Shown here: piece by piece, positions 45,838 through 57,699 of the stretch
Numbering within the stretch: the first letter of the stretch is position 1
How the letters are laid out: the number at the start of each line of letters is the position of its first letter
Assembly: GCF_004011695.2 (NCBI RefSeq)
Contig: NC_082409.1
Location: forward strand, 62,001 to 126,000
From: Ascochyta rabiei
Taxonomy: Eukaryota > Ascomycota > Dothideomycetes > Pleosporales > Didymellaceae
Direction: 5' to 3'
DNA length: 64,000 nt
Program-made: the position numbers and the translations under genes
Notes under the pieces: generated by a model
Databases searched by the model: none
What the model saw: only the letters and a program-made list of their open reading frames with translations
Told to the model about the DNA's origin: nothing

Positions 45838-48800
45838 CACACCCTTAGCTTTAAGGCCCTATTAAAGCTGGACACAACCAGCTCTTATTGTACCTCTAGG
45901 TTAGCAAGCTTTTAGTTAAGTAATTCTATCTAGGTGTTAGCTGGCTTTCTTTGTTCAGTATGTTTCTCTAGTCCTAGCTGCCTTAGAAAGGTTAACTACT
46001 TACTTGCAGGCAGAGCCTTTATAAGTCTGTTAGCTAATATCTTAGTAGATAGGACATAGGTTACTATTATAGTGCCTTTATTTACCTCTTATTACAGCTA
46101 GTAGTTGTAAATGTTTACATATCGTAGTTTAGTTTAGAGTTTTAAGACTTCCTTATAAATTAATTAGATAGTCTAGGTATTATAATATTAAATAGTAATT
46201 ATTAATTATAAGAGGTGTATACTAAGTTCTAACAATAGTATTAAGATAAAGATAGCTTCCTTAGCTACCTGTACTAGGGTAAGTAGCTCTGCTTTAGTTG
46301 TTAATGTAGTAACTATGTCTTGTTTATTAGCTCTCTAGGCAATAAGTCCTCTGTATAGTTTAATGGTATATCCTTAGAAGCTCTTCCTATTAAGAGTATT
46401 ATTAGCAAATAATGCATTACTAGTGACTACTAGGTGCTTGTTGCCTCTAAAGGTAAAGGACAGGTCTTGTGTTCCTTGTAGGTACAATAGTACTTAATCT
46501 GCTGCGTTATAATACTACTGTCTAGGGTTAGTTAGAAACTGTACTAGCCTAGATGTGGTAAAGGCAATGTTAGGCCTAGTAGTGACTGCAGTAAAGAGGA
46601 GAGATCTAATCTTTCTCTAGTATTTGTTAATTTCTAATGCTGCAGCTTCCCCTTTATTTAGTAGAAGCTTAATGCTTAATATTAGTGTGTTATGTTGTAT
46701 GTCTGTCTTATCTGCTAAGGAGCTAATTTTATTAATATATAACGCCTGTAAGAGGAGGATCCTTAGGTTGTCTTAATCTCAGGTTATCTCTACTCCTAGG
46801 AACTATTATAGATTGTTTCCTCCTGTAACAGAGTATTTGTTAGTAATATAGCTAAGGGCCTTGTCTGCTTTATATTTTTTAGTTAGGTAATAAGCTATAA
46901 TAATATTTTCTACATAGAAGAAGATAGTAACTCTATTCTTAAGTAAGCAGCAGGGTTTATAGGGAACAACTACAAATCTATAGCTTGTTAGAGTAGATGT
47001 AAATTCCTTCTACTAGAGGAGTAGAGAGATTCTTAGTCTATATAGTGCCTTATGTAGCTGTAGGACTATGCCTAGTTTCTAATACCTGCGTGGCATCCTG
47101 ATATAGACCTCTCTGTTAATTAATGTATAAAAAAAAGTATTTATAATATTAAACTACTTAAGTTCTAGGTTATATGCTAACAAAATTGCTATAAGCATTT
47201 TAAAGGACCTGCTAGCTAGTGTTACTGCGTAGGTATCTTTAGAAGTAACGTTTTGTTACTAGTTACCTTAGACTACTAGTCGCGCCTTATATTTAAGTAG
47301 GTAGTAGTTTTTATTAAGCTTTTATGTGTATACCTACATATAATTAAGTATCTAGTATCCTACTACCTTAGTCTTTGTTAGGGGTACTTTAGACTATAAC
47401 TTTATATTCTAATAGCTGCTAAGTTGTTCTTACTTAGCTTCTTCAAACCATTTTTAAAGCAGGTAGTCCTCTAGGTTTAATTGTGCCGTTAGCTCTAGTA
47501 GGAGTTAGCTTTAATAAGGCTTAAGCCCCTTTATTAATATTTATTTTAACCTAGCCTTGTTAATATTATTGCGCTAGTATATGCCTATGCATCTGCCTTA
47601 TATGCTAGCTATAAATGCAGCTTTCTATAGGATAGTGTACCGGTGCACACGGTGACTTCCTTAGTAAGAACTAGGATGCTTAGCTAGTGTACGTAATCTG
47701 GCCGGCAGAGGGGTATAAGAGACCTTAACAGGAACTGTCAAGGCGGGACACCTACGACAACAACTGGTAACACTTACTTATGGAATCTAACTACCGTATC
47801 ACTCGTCTCTTTGACCCTTAACAATGATGATGATAAGTATCCTTCCTGATGTGCCTGCTAACGAGATGCTTCGATACTTATACTGGAACAATAGTTTATA
47901 AAGTTCCTTAAGATTGCGCTAGCGTTAATTCTAACTAATCAGCAGTTAACTAGTGCCACCTGCCAACTCCTCATTAGCTGTCACCTCTTGCTAACTAGGA
48001 TAATAATGGCATGTTTATTAACAACGTAATTAGTAGTAGAGTTAGAGGAGGAGTTAGATATATATGTCCAGCTTTCTGTCTATTATTATATCCTGGTTAA
48101 TGTTCTATAGTATTTAAGTGTGTAATAGTGTTGTCCTTATAGAATAACTAGATTTTAGCCTTATTTTAGGGTAGAGATAGAAGCTCTACACTTCTTGTCT
48201 ATATTACTATCTCTTTAAGAGTGCTGTGTATAAGGTTGTCTATTAGGTTCTAAGTCTAGCTACTAAAGACAGTATCCTTATTAAAGATCACATCTCTTAT
48301 GCTAATAACTTTTGCTAAGGTTAGAATCTATATCTAATATATGTTTAAGGATTAGTATCCTACTAGGTATCCTACCTATGCTCTAAGGTCTAGTTACTAG
48401 AGTTGTAATTTTCCTTAAAGGGTATTACTTATAAGAGTAAAGGCGTTACATCTATATACTTTTAGATATGCCTAGTTTAGTTCCCTGCTCTATATATTTA
48501 GGCTAGCTAGTTAAGCTATATAGGTAAAGAACACATTATATGGTATTTTCTAGTTATTTAATAACCTTAGTGTTTAGTTGTGTAGGTACACTGTTGCCCT
48601 TATAATCTCTAGCTATATTTCCTATAGTAGGTTTGCGTCTAATCTTATAGTGCGTGCCTTATCTTTTATTACACCCCCTAAGCGTTTAGCACCTCTGTTC
48701 TGTGCTTATGTGTCTGGTGCAGAAGGCTTAAGCCTAATTAATTGTGCAGCGCACTATCTTAATACTTCTAGTTTTATTGTAGTAATTTTACTATTACACT

Positions 48801-50950
48801 TAATTACCTTAACCTAGATTTTGTATTGTTTTAACAGGAATTGTGTAAGAGTGTCTCGGAAGTAGATAATTATCTTTCCTACTAAATTATCTTTAAAATA
48901 GAAGTCCAAGAGGAAGCTAGATTGCCTGTTAACAGCAAGTAATTAGCTCTTTTCCTTAGTAAAGCTTCCTTCTTTATATAAGTGGAAGTTAATTACTATG
49001 CATTCTCCTAGTCCTTTATTGCTTATTTGTAGGGTTTAACTAATTTGCCTCTTAGCCTTAGCCTGTCTGTAAGCATTACATTAGACTGTAGTAATACCCC
49101 TAACTCTTACCCCCTTAGATTATTAGATAAGGTGTTTAATAGTAGCAGCTCTAGGGTGCCCTATTTGCTTGTGCTATAGTAGAGCAGTAGCAGTCTTAGG
49201 CATTTAGCTTTGTATTAGTTGTATTGCAAACACTGTCTGTAGCTGTTCCCTAAGTACCTATTAGCTATGTTGTTTATCTAAGGATGTAATAGCTGTATTG
49301 TCTACTTATCTAAGCTAAGTTAGATATCCTTTTGTGTCCCACTAGATGCCCTGTTAACGTAGTTGTTAGAAAGAGACAAGGTTGCAAAGTATGTCTAGGC
49401 ACTATGCTACGTTGTGTAGTTTAAGAGTAGTTAGTTAGCTTATGTTTAATAGATAGAGATAGACAGTGCTATATCCCTATATCTATACCTAGGAGTTTCC
49501 TGCCTATAGGTAGTTATTTAATATAGGTAGAGTAAGGTCTTATATCTAGTTCTTATTGTTTATAATATAGATTATTAATCGTAAGTTAAGGATAAAGGAG
49601 TTCCTAAGAGGGTAGCTTAGTAGCTCTATATTATATAATTCTTTAACTAGACTTATATTGATTGTTAATATCTTCTGTCCCTGTAGTTAACCTAGAGGTG
49701 CCTCTAGTGTTTAGGATGTCTTAATAGCTAGTGTCTTAGTGCAAGCTTGTTTTGCAGATCTAACCTAATCTTAAAGGTTAGCATTTTGTTCTATCCTAAA
49801 TTGTACTATCTTAGCAATTCTATTACATAGGGTAAACTATTCTAGTGCTTTATCTTTATAGACGTAGTAGCAATCTTCTAGTCTATAGCGTTGTCTATAA
49901 GCAGGGTATTTTGCTTCTCTAGCTACTGCTGTATCCCCTCTTAGGGACTGCTTAGATGTGGTTATTTAACTAATATTCTGTTTTTAACAAGGTCTTCCCT
50001 AACTCCCCTGTGTAGTAGGAGTAGATAATGCGTCTTTAATAACATAAGAGGCGTCCCTGTTAGTGTCTAGAGTGGATTTACTACTAGTAGCAAGATTTAA
50101 GTTATTCCCTGCAGCAAAGGCGCTCCTTTACTGTCTCCCCTTAGGGTAGTACTTACTTATATGCTTTTAGAAGCATTTTGTTATTTCTTTATAAGTTATA
50201 TTTTGTTCTTGTCTACTATAGTCCTAGAATATTATTACCTAGGTTAGCGCTATTTTTATTACTAAATCTAAGAAGTTTTAGACAGTGTCTTGTATATTAT
50301 ATATTTTAGCAATACCCTTAGTTTTAGCGTTAGTTACAGCATAATTATACTTAAGAAGCTAGGTATCCTAGCTCCTAAGTTGTCTTAATAGTTTAAGGGT
50401 AGCTAGGTATTAGTATCGTGCGCGTAATTATTCTTCTTTAGTATTAATGCTAACTAAATGTTTAAGGCTAATAAGCTATATTTAAATTAATTTACCTAGT
50501 TAGTAGCAGTTCTTTATAAGGTAAGGTGATACTAAGCTTTAGATAAACATTACTACCTTATCTAAGTTAGCTTGTTCCTTGTAGTAGTCTCTATCTGTTA
50601 TCTTGTAGGATTTAAGGCAGCTCTTCTAATAGTTATTATCTTCCTTCTATGCCTTTAGGCTGTTAGCTAATAGTTTAGATAGAATTTTAGGAAGCTAAGG
50701 GTTTCCCTATTTATTATTGCTAAGGGCTAGCCTCCTCTTATAGTTAGTAATGTCTAGGGCGTTAGGTACTTATGGCTTAGTACTTAGAGGGATAGTCTGA
50801 TTTAGGTCTATCTTCTCCTATACGTCTAGAGAGGCGCAGCAGGTCTGTAGTTAATGCAACTAAGGTGTGTAGGTTGTGTAATCTATAAGAATTATTATTA
50901 AATTACCTATTATTAATAGCGATATATTAAAAGGCTATTTTAGTAGTATT
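45838..50950 (-). pseudogene. Copia-2 gag-pol polyprotein remnant
   Basis: Minus-strand frames parallel Copia-1. The integrase is near 48800-48300, including NAFTLISN and VGYLVGY segments (about 48455-48345). Near 47635-47560 is a segment matching Copia-1 AAFMAGTKAG. RT near 46945-46900 reads FFYVENIIIAY where the family has VDD. The integrase-to-RT linker is interrupted by the solo LTR. Long + strand open stretches here, such as 48578-48817, are antisense shadows. Confidence 0.85.
47636..47890 (+). repeat. Solo LTR of the Gypsy-4 family inside Copia-2 (255 bp)
   Basis: 255 bp, TGTACCGGTG...GGAACA, matching the reverse complement of 53470-53724 over its full length. Flanked by ATAG on both sides (47632-47635, 47891-47894), a 4-bp target duplication, and no internal Gypsy sequence, so a solo LTR left by recombination. 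It keeps many CpA and CpG sites that are lost in the other copy, so it is younger or was too short for efficient RIP. Confidence 0.88.
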
Positions 50951-50965
50951 AGTAAGACTCTTAAT

Positions 50966-51127
50966 TATTAGATAATATGCTTAATGTGTAAAGATAATAA
51001 TAAAGGTAAATAATTTATATTTATCTGTCTTGATAGCTTATTTTATGTGTGTGTGCCGCTAGCCCCTAAGTTAACTAAGGTTAACCCTAAACCCCTAACT
51101 TGGTTCGGCAAGGTCGGTTATCTGACA
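50966..51127 (-). repeat. 5' LTR of Copia-2 (right copy)
   Basis: 162 bp. Its inner end is TATTAG, a RIP-altered TGTCAG; its outer end is TCTGACA followed by CTAGT. Confidence 0.95.
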
Positions 51128-51132
51128 CTAGT

Positions 51133-53469
51133 ACGCGTACTGCAGATCCTAATAGTTTGTTAGGTTGTTTAATATTATTATAGATCTAAGATGCTTATTA
51201 ATAAAGTCCTTAATATCTTCCTTAGGCTGGCTTGGGGCTTTCTATCCCTTTCTCTCTAGATGTCTGGAGAGTGCGTCTGCTACTACGTTCTTCTTTCCTG
51301 CAACGTGTTAAACCTTAAATTCCCACATATTAAGTAAGGCTAACTATTAGGTAATTAGGGCTCCTAGAAGGTCTGTAGCACTTTGGTTAAGCTAATCTAC
51401 TAAGGTGCAGGCGTCTGTTTTAATAATAAAGTAGATGCTGTATATCTATAGCTGGAATTTCTTAAGGGCTAGTAACAACGCTTTGCACTTGTGTTTACCT
51501 AAGTCTTAGCCTTATTCTGCAGTAGACCAGACTCCTAATTTATAGCGCACTAGGTGCTAGCAGCCTATTAGGTCTTCCTGTTAGATAACTGCTCCCTAAC
51601 CTTTCTTACTGCTGTCTACTAATATAATTACTAGCTGCAGAGGTTCTGTATAGTTAATAGTTACTAAAGCAGAAGCAGTTATTAGACACGCTTTAAGTTT
51701 CTCTATTACCTAGCTTGCTTTAATAGTCTATTAGAACTTAGCATCTTTTTAGAGCAAGTTAAACAGAGGTGCTGCAATAGGGCTAAATTTAGGAATCTAA
51801 ATGCGGTAGTAAATATAAAGTCTAAGGAACATTTAAACGTCCTTTAGGGTTGTACAGGGGGGCTAGTTAACAATCTTCTGTACCTTTTTTGTTACTAGGT
51901 GCCTGCCCCTTTTGTCTACAACGTACCCTACTACTCCTATGCTGTTATAGCACTAATCGCTCTTTAGGGCTAAGGCAGTAGCTCCTGCTATCTTAAGGTT
52001 TTAGAGCACCTAGTTAATGTTTATTATGTGCTCCCTAATAAACCTCTAGATCCCCTGTTTAAGCAACTTGTTGTTATAGTTTATTTTTAGACCCTTTACA
52101 GCAATATTGTCCATATACAGCATACAACAGGATAGGACTAGATCCTAGAGCACTTTAATTACTATGCGTACAAACTCTGCTATAGAGTTTATTATTTCTA
52201 TTAGGAGCGTGTATTAATGTACAAGCCTATAGCTTAGGGTTATAAACGCAGTTAATAGGCAAGAGTCTAGTTGTAGCTCTACTTAGTTGTATCTAGAGAA
52301 GAAGTTAATAAGGAATATAACCTAACATCCAGGAAACTCTTCTAAGAACTTATTAGGATTAGGCAGCAAGTTTGCATCTCTTATTATAACCTTGTTAATC
52401 TGTTATGCATTATTAATAAGCTAGTATCTAGTGTCCTATTTCTTAACTAAGAACTATAGGTTGCTGTATAGGCTCTTGCTATACTCTAAGACTATATAGT
52501 TAAGTTGTTCCTAGATTATTTATTCTACTACGCCCCTAAGTTTCCTTAGGACTAGGAAACTGTTTTCCTTCTAAGCAGCATGTAGTACTATGTTAATTTG
52601 TACTAGAGGGTAGATATCTGCATAGATTTGCCTAGACTTAGGGAAATTAAAGCATAAGGCTGCCTCTTAACAGTAGAACACTTTAATTAACATCTCTTGT
52701 TCCCTAGGCCACAGCCAGTCTGCTATCTTTATTTTCTAAAGTTGTTCTAGAGTTAATTTAGTACCTAATAGAAAGCTGGTAGTGCAGTCCTTAATATGCC
52801 TCTAAAACTGCTGCTAGCCCTAATCTAGGTTTATTAGCTGTTAAAATTAAGCCCTTTCCTGCTAGTCTTAGCGTCCTTCTACAGCATACAGGGTTACTGT
52901 TAAGTTATAGACTAGTTAGACCTTCTTAGCTTTAGTTTTGTACGCAGTACTGCACCTAAGTTTAATAGGACATTAAGTAGCTTCTCTACTTAATTATGCT
53001 AGTTCTGCCTAGTAGAGGCAGTTAAGGTCTAGAAGCATGTTAGACAGTACCTTGTTATGTCTATTCTTATAGTAGTGCTAATCTTCCTTAATTATAGTGC
53101 ACAGCAGATAGTAATCTAGCTAGGGCTTAACTAGTCTTGTAGTGGCGTATCCTAAAAGCCTATTAAGTCTTTATACTTACTCTCCTTATCCTTTTAAATG
53201 CATTAACTTATAGGCAATTATTCTAACTATATTATCTGTTACCCCTATAAACATTACATGTAATTTGTAGTCTTTAGAGTAGATAGTACACCTTATTTGT
53301 CTATCTGCTTAGTACTAGAAGGTGTATTGTGCGTCTGCCAGGTATAGGTTCCTAAGGATAACTAGGCTTAACAATAATTTTAGCACAAAGAAGTTAGTAG
53401 GGATTATAATGTTCCTAATTATAACTAGGGTATGCTAAATTATCCTAGTAAAGGCTTTAGAGGTGCTAT
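51133..53469 (-). pseudogene. Gypsy-3 pol remnant: RT and RNase H
   Basis: Minus-strand order: DWLWPREQEML near 52715, LHAAxKENSFLVLRKLRG near 52580, INKVIIRDANLLPNPNKF near 52410-52360, YMDNIAVKG at about 52118-52092 (YxDD changed to YxDN), VVGYVVDKRGRHL near 51930, RNase H with a TDACTLVDQLNQSATD segment near 51415-51370, and AGKKNVVADALSRHL near 51303-51260. Typical of Ty3/Gypsy elements. The gag side continues to 53469, where Gypsy-4 cuts in. Confidence 0.85.
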
Positions 53470-53724
53470 TGTTCCAGTATAAGTATCGAAGCATCTTGTT
53501 AGCAGGCACATCAGGAAGGATACTTATCATTATCATTGTTAGGGGTTAAAGAGACGGGTGATATGGTAGTTAAATTCTATAAGTAAGTGTTTCTAGTTGT
53601 TGTTGTAGGTGTCTTACCTTAACAGTTCCTGTTAAGGTCTTTTATACCCCTCTGCCGGCCAGATTACGTACACTAGCTAAGCATCCTAGTTCTTACTAAG
53701 GAAGTTACCATGTACACCAGCACA
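53470..53724 (-). repeat. 3' LTR of Gypsy-4 (255 bp)
   Basis: In element sense TGTGCTGGTG...GGAACA. Inverted relative to the solo LTR at 47636-47890 and of identical length. The adjoining run of Cs on the right is the polypurine tract of a minus-strand element, which sets the orientation. Confidence 0.92.
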
Positions 53725-53809
53725 AACCTCCCCCCCCTAAGAGCTTAGCCCTATTAAGCAAATAAACTAAGTTAAAACTAAACTCTAACCTAATTACTAA
53801 CCCCCCTTA

Positions 53810-56800
53810 TTACTCCGCTTGTTCCTTTCCCTTGTTACCTCCCTGTTTCTGCAATCTTGTTAAGGCCCTGGTTTCCTAAGTAGGTTATTAACTAGAGTCT
53901 CCTAATGGCTTAGGGGTAGGAGAGTCTGGTACGCGTCTTAATAAACCCTAGTCTAAGGCACTGCCTAATTCCTATGTTATCTAGGTAGTAGCCTCTATTA
54001 CTTTAACAGTTAGACTGTTAAATAGCTTATTAAGAGCACCCCCCTGTGTATGCCCTCTGTTCTATAACTTCTATCCTTTCTTATGTTCTAGTACTACTCC
54101 TTTGTTAGTAAAGAAGCATTAATTAGGGATACCTAACTCTTTAATAGCTCTAAAGCAATACTTCTTAGACATCCTTACCTACTGCTAATGCCTCTTTACT
54201 ATAGCAACGTTATTATCCCTGCTCTTCTAAAGAAACTTTATAAGCTCCTTATTATTAAGACTAAAAATGCAGAGTATCTCTTGCTGGACTAGATAAGAGT
54301 TGTACTAAGTCTAGCAATAGATAGCTTTAGAAATCTAGGAAGAGAAAGTTAGCGCTATATCTGCTGGGAAAGCATAGGGAGCACTACTATACTTGTTTAA
54401 ATAACCTAATAGTAATAAGGGTTCTAGCGTAAGCATCTAATAAGAGCTGGTAATGTCCTTGTATAATCCTATCTCTAGGATCTCTATAGTTTCTCTATCC
54501 TCTGTAACCAGCACGTACTAAGGGAGTATGGTTTAGCGCCTTATTATAGATGGTCTAGTGGACCTATGTAGCAGTGCTAGGTAGGAGATCCTAACGTCCC
54601 TATACTTGTAAGGATACTTCTTCTACTTAGCACCTACTACGTCTTATGCTAACTTAGGGTAGTTAACTGTATCTACCTACCCTTTAATGTAACTATTATG
54701 TTGTTTAATTCTATTGTCTTTCCTCTAAGCTAAGTATTCTGGAACTAAATTGTAGAAGCCTTCTAGAGTAATAGTGTAGTTGTCTGTATCTTTATTATTA
54801 AAGGATACTAAGCCCTATATTATGTCCATTCCTCTACCTAACTCTATAGCGTTGTAGAGGTTGCAATCCACGTGCTTAAAGAACGTCTAATTCTTAGGCT
54901 TAGTGTACTTAGTGTAGTATAGGTAGGAGATTAAGTTAGTTTGTTAACAGAGTACTGCATAGTAAAGCAAGTACTGCAGATTACTTCTTACTAGCTATTA
55001 GATAACAGAGTGGTACATAATCCTATACTACCCTAGGTTGCTTTTACTATACTTTATACAAGTATAATAGTTATATATATTAAAGCATTTATCTACTATT
55101 TTCTAGAGTTCTAGATTGTTTTAAAACATAGAGGTAAACACAGAGACTATAATAGTGCCTTTCTAGTTTAGACTGTCTGCCTTAGCTTAAAAATGTTAAG
55201 ATAGGTGCCTAGAGATAAAGGTGTCCTAGTTAAGGTTAAGTACTGTAAGAACCAGGCGGAATTAATAGGACTGTAGACTATCTATTGTGTTTAGTGCACA
55301 GAGCTGCTCTTAAAACAGGATCCTAGTTTTTAGGTTACTCCTCTACTTTCTCTAGCTAGTCTTATTCTTATATATTAGCATAAGTAGGTTAGATATTATA
55401 GTAGTGTTAAAGTGCAGATTAGCAAACTAAGTTTACTAGCAGTGTACTAGGAATAAGGAAAGTAAACTAATAATAGGTTAACTGTGTAGTAGGTAATTGT
55501 TCTTCTACTAGCACCTTCCTCCTTTTGAGTTTCCCCTCCCTTACAGCACTCTTAGACCTATGCATCTAGGAGCTTCACACGCTCTAGATCCTTAAGGAGC
55601 TTCTAGCTAATCTTTATGCAGAGGAGAATAAAGGCAGATTAGCTATTAGTGCATTTGCACTTAGCGCTATCCTAGATATTGTTTATTATGTCTTTACTAA
55701 TCTCTACGTCTTCCTGCATAGACTAAACGTCTAATGTTAATAGGTAGTTAACTTTAGGGCTTGTAACGTCTTAAAATAATCTAAATTCTAATAGCCTCAT
55801 TAGCAATTGTTTCCTAGTTTAATAGTCCTCTAGCACTAAAGTAACAGAGCTAAATTGCGTTCCCCTAGACTGTTAGTGCTTCTAAATTGCATCTATTGTG
55901 CGACGCTGCTTTCCTGTTTTGTTAACACCTAACTTAAAGGCTATCTAGTTAAGGTTGTTAGGTGTTGCAGACAATAGGTCCCTTTAGTGTTCTTGTTTAA
56001 TACTTTTAATAACACCCTTAGGGAATTTAATACCTGTTAGGAATAGCTTTGTATCAGTCTATAGCCTTGTTAGAGTAAGAGATAATCCTCCTAGGGAAAC
56101 ACTTAATTAGCCTGCAGTCCTTAGGCTTGTTACTAGCTTAGTAAGCAACTGTAACCTAGATAGTAATGCTAAAGAGGCTAGTGTCTAAACTCTGTTAAAA
56201 ATGTACTCTAGCGCTGCTTATATTAGTGTAAGGAAGTTCTTAGAGCTAAACCTTATAGCATTTAATGCTGCCTACTCCTAAGTAATCCTTTCTTTTAGCA
56301 AGTAGGGTGTCCTAACACCTTTTAGGTTAAAGATTAGTGCTAGTAGTTAGGTCTTCTACAGTGTAAGTGCTTATATCTACTATTAGTATATTTTTAAAGT
56401 TAGGTCCCTAGTTAGGCACACGTCCTACTCTGTTGCTTTTAGCTTTAGTACGCCTTTACCTAGTACTTTTACTTTTACTACAAGTAGGTAGGTCTTGTTA
56501 TTTAGGTGCGTAATAAAGTTTATTATATCCTGCTAGAGCATAGTAAGGGCTTAGTAGACTGTATTCTAGTTACTTAAGTTACAGAACTTGTCCCTCCTCT
56601 TTTATAGCATAGATAGGCGTTAGTAAATTACTAAGTTAATAAACTTAGTAAGGTTGTTAGTGTCTACTTAGCGGACATAGTATATAATTAAGTTAAGTGT
56701 CATATGCTCTATAGCAGACTGTAGGCAGTATAGTGTTACCACGTTTACTAGAATATTTTTACTATTCTTATTTTTGCAGATATACTTTATAGCTTGTGCT

Positions 56801-57400
56801 ATTTCTGTTATCTTCCTCTAGTTATAGTCTGTTGCTAATTAGATTGCTAGGTATTAACTATTAAAGTTGCTTATGCCTCTGTATTGTGCAACTAGGTTTA
56901 GGGTTTACTAGATAATGTCTGATATTAAGTGTATTATAGCTGCTAATTTGTTAAACCTAGTAACTGCGGCACTTATCTAGAAGTAAAGCCTTTCCCTTTA
57001 CGCCTGTAGCTCTCCTTAAGTAATCTCTATTACAAACTGGCTAACTGTAGATCCCTCTATGTATAGCATTAGGATATTAGTAACCTTAGTAATGTCCTTA
57101 CTCTTAATAGCCTTTAAGACTAATAACTACCGCACTACCCCCTCTCCTAGTTCTAGCTCTTTCTGTGTAATTGCCCTTTGCTGCAATATTATAAACTTTA
57201 TGTGTAGTTAAGTAGATATAAAGAAGTTATAAGCTAATATTGTAAAGGAGAGAGTTTAACGTAACAGGGTAGCTCTGCTTTAAGAGTGTCCTAGGCAGCT
57301 GTAGGCCTGCTTTTCTTCTGCGCTTTTACTTGCTGTTTGTGTTTTTTACTTACTATTTATAGTTTTACTTACTTACTTTTACTTACTATAATTATTAATT
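53810..57400 (-). pseudogene. Gypsy-4 ORF3: ~1,200-codon sense ORF of unknown function
   Basis: A single minus-strand frame can be followed from a Lys/Ser/Gln-rich start (about 57400-57290) to a TAA at 53810-53812. Its many stops are nearly all TAA/TAG at plausible Gln positions. Recognisable stretches: RAITQKELELGEGVVRQLL near 57180, RLSMLQKRRDKFCNLSNQ near 56615, LKGVRTPYLLKERITQEQAA near 56320-56265, IKFPKGVIKSIKQEHQRDLL near 56030-55975, KQRRTIDAIQKHQQSRGTQ near 55910-55855. The C-terminus is a hydrophilic Pro/Ser/Gln/Lys-rich tail. It is mostly alpha-helical in character and charged, with no obvious signal peptide or membrane anchor, so an env protein is not supported. Not recognised. 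Confidence 0.6.
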
Positions 57401-57499
57401 ATTTATAAACAGTTGTTTTAGTTATAAGCTATTAGCTTACACCTTTCTCTGTACTTAGTAAGTACCTAGGCTAAGTTACTTTTGCTAGCGTTAAGTTTC

Positions 57500-57530
57500 A
57501 GCTAATTAGAAGTTAACTAGTAAGACCTGG
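57500..57530 (-). repeat. 31-bp direct repeat, copy 1 (between pol and ORF3)
   Basis: 29 of 31 bases identical to 61930-61960; core GCTAATTAG(A/C)AGTTAACTAG. In coding sense both copies can be read as RSYQLT(S/A)NQL with Gln at stops. Weaker similarity extends about 50 bp on both sides. Confidence 0.75.
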
Positions 57531-57699
57531 TAACTGCTGATTGGCTTGTAGCTTTGGCAGTTAGGACGTTACCCCCCTATCTTTAGCAGTCCGTCCTATA
57601 GACTGCACTGCTATTCCTTATTATTAGAGTCTAAATTAGATAAGTTATTATATAGTTTATATTACAGTCTTTTATACTGTGTAAGAGGTTAAGGGTAGA

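Larger units (their letters stand above)
45676..51127 (-). mobile_element. Copia-2: complete Ty1/Copia element, 5452 bp, minus strand
   Basis: Two 162-bp LTRs (45676-45837 and 50966-51127) with a mirrored terminal word, TGTCAGATAA...TTATCTGACA, and an exact CTAGT duplication (45671-45675, 51128-51132). In minus orientation the 5' LTR is followed by ATTAAGAGTCTTACT, as in Copia-1. A polypurine tract with AAGCTAAGGGTGTG precedes the 3' LTR. Includes a solo LTR insertion at 47636-47890; without it the element is about 5.2 kb, close to Copia-1, a diverged relative. Confidence 0.95.
41378..53469 (-). mobile_element. Gypsy-3: Ty3/Gypsy element, 3' part, holding Copia-2
   Basis: In minus orientation: RT/RNase H at 53469-51133, then (after Copia-2) integrase at 45675-44150, a 2.5-kb segment with an antisense ORF, a polypurine tract (41598-41613), and the 3' LTR at 41378-41597. 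GTGGG at 41373-41377 is the probable target duplication. Interrupted at 53469/53470 by Gypsy-4, beyond which its gag and 5' LTR must lie. RIP-degraded. Confidence 0.8.

Noticed and set aside
47910..47955. Third copy of the Gypsy-4 31-bp repeat
   Set aside because: A partial match near 47930-47950 lies in Copia-2 integrase coding sequence in a different frame; common AT-rich words explain it.
48578..48817. 79-codon + strand ORF
   Set aside because: Antisense shadow of the Copia-2 integrase; the minus strand matches Copia-1.
47636..53724. The inverted pair of 255-bp repeats as ends of one DNA transposon
   Set aside because: One copy lies inside Copia-2 with its own ATAG duplication. The other abuts a polypurine tract and Gypsy-4 coding sequence. 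They are LTRs inserted separately.
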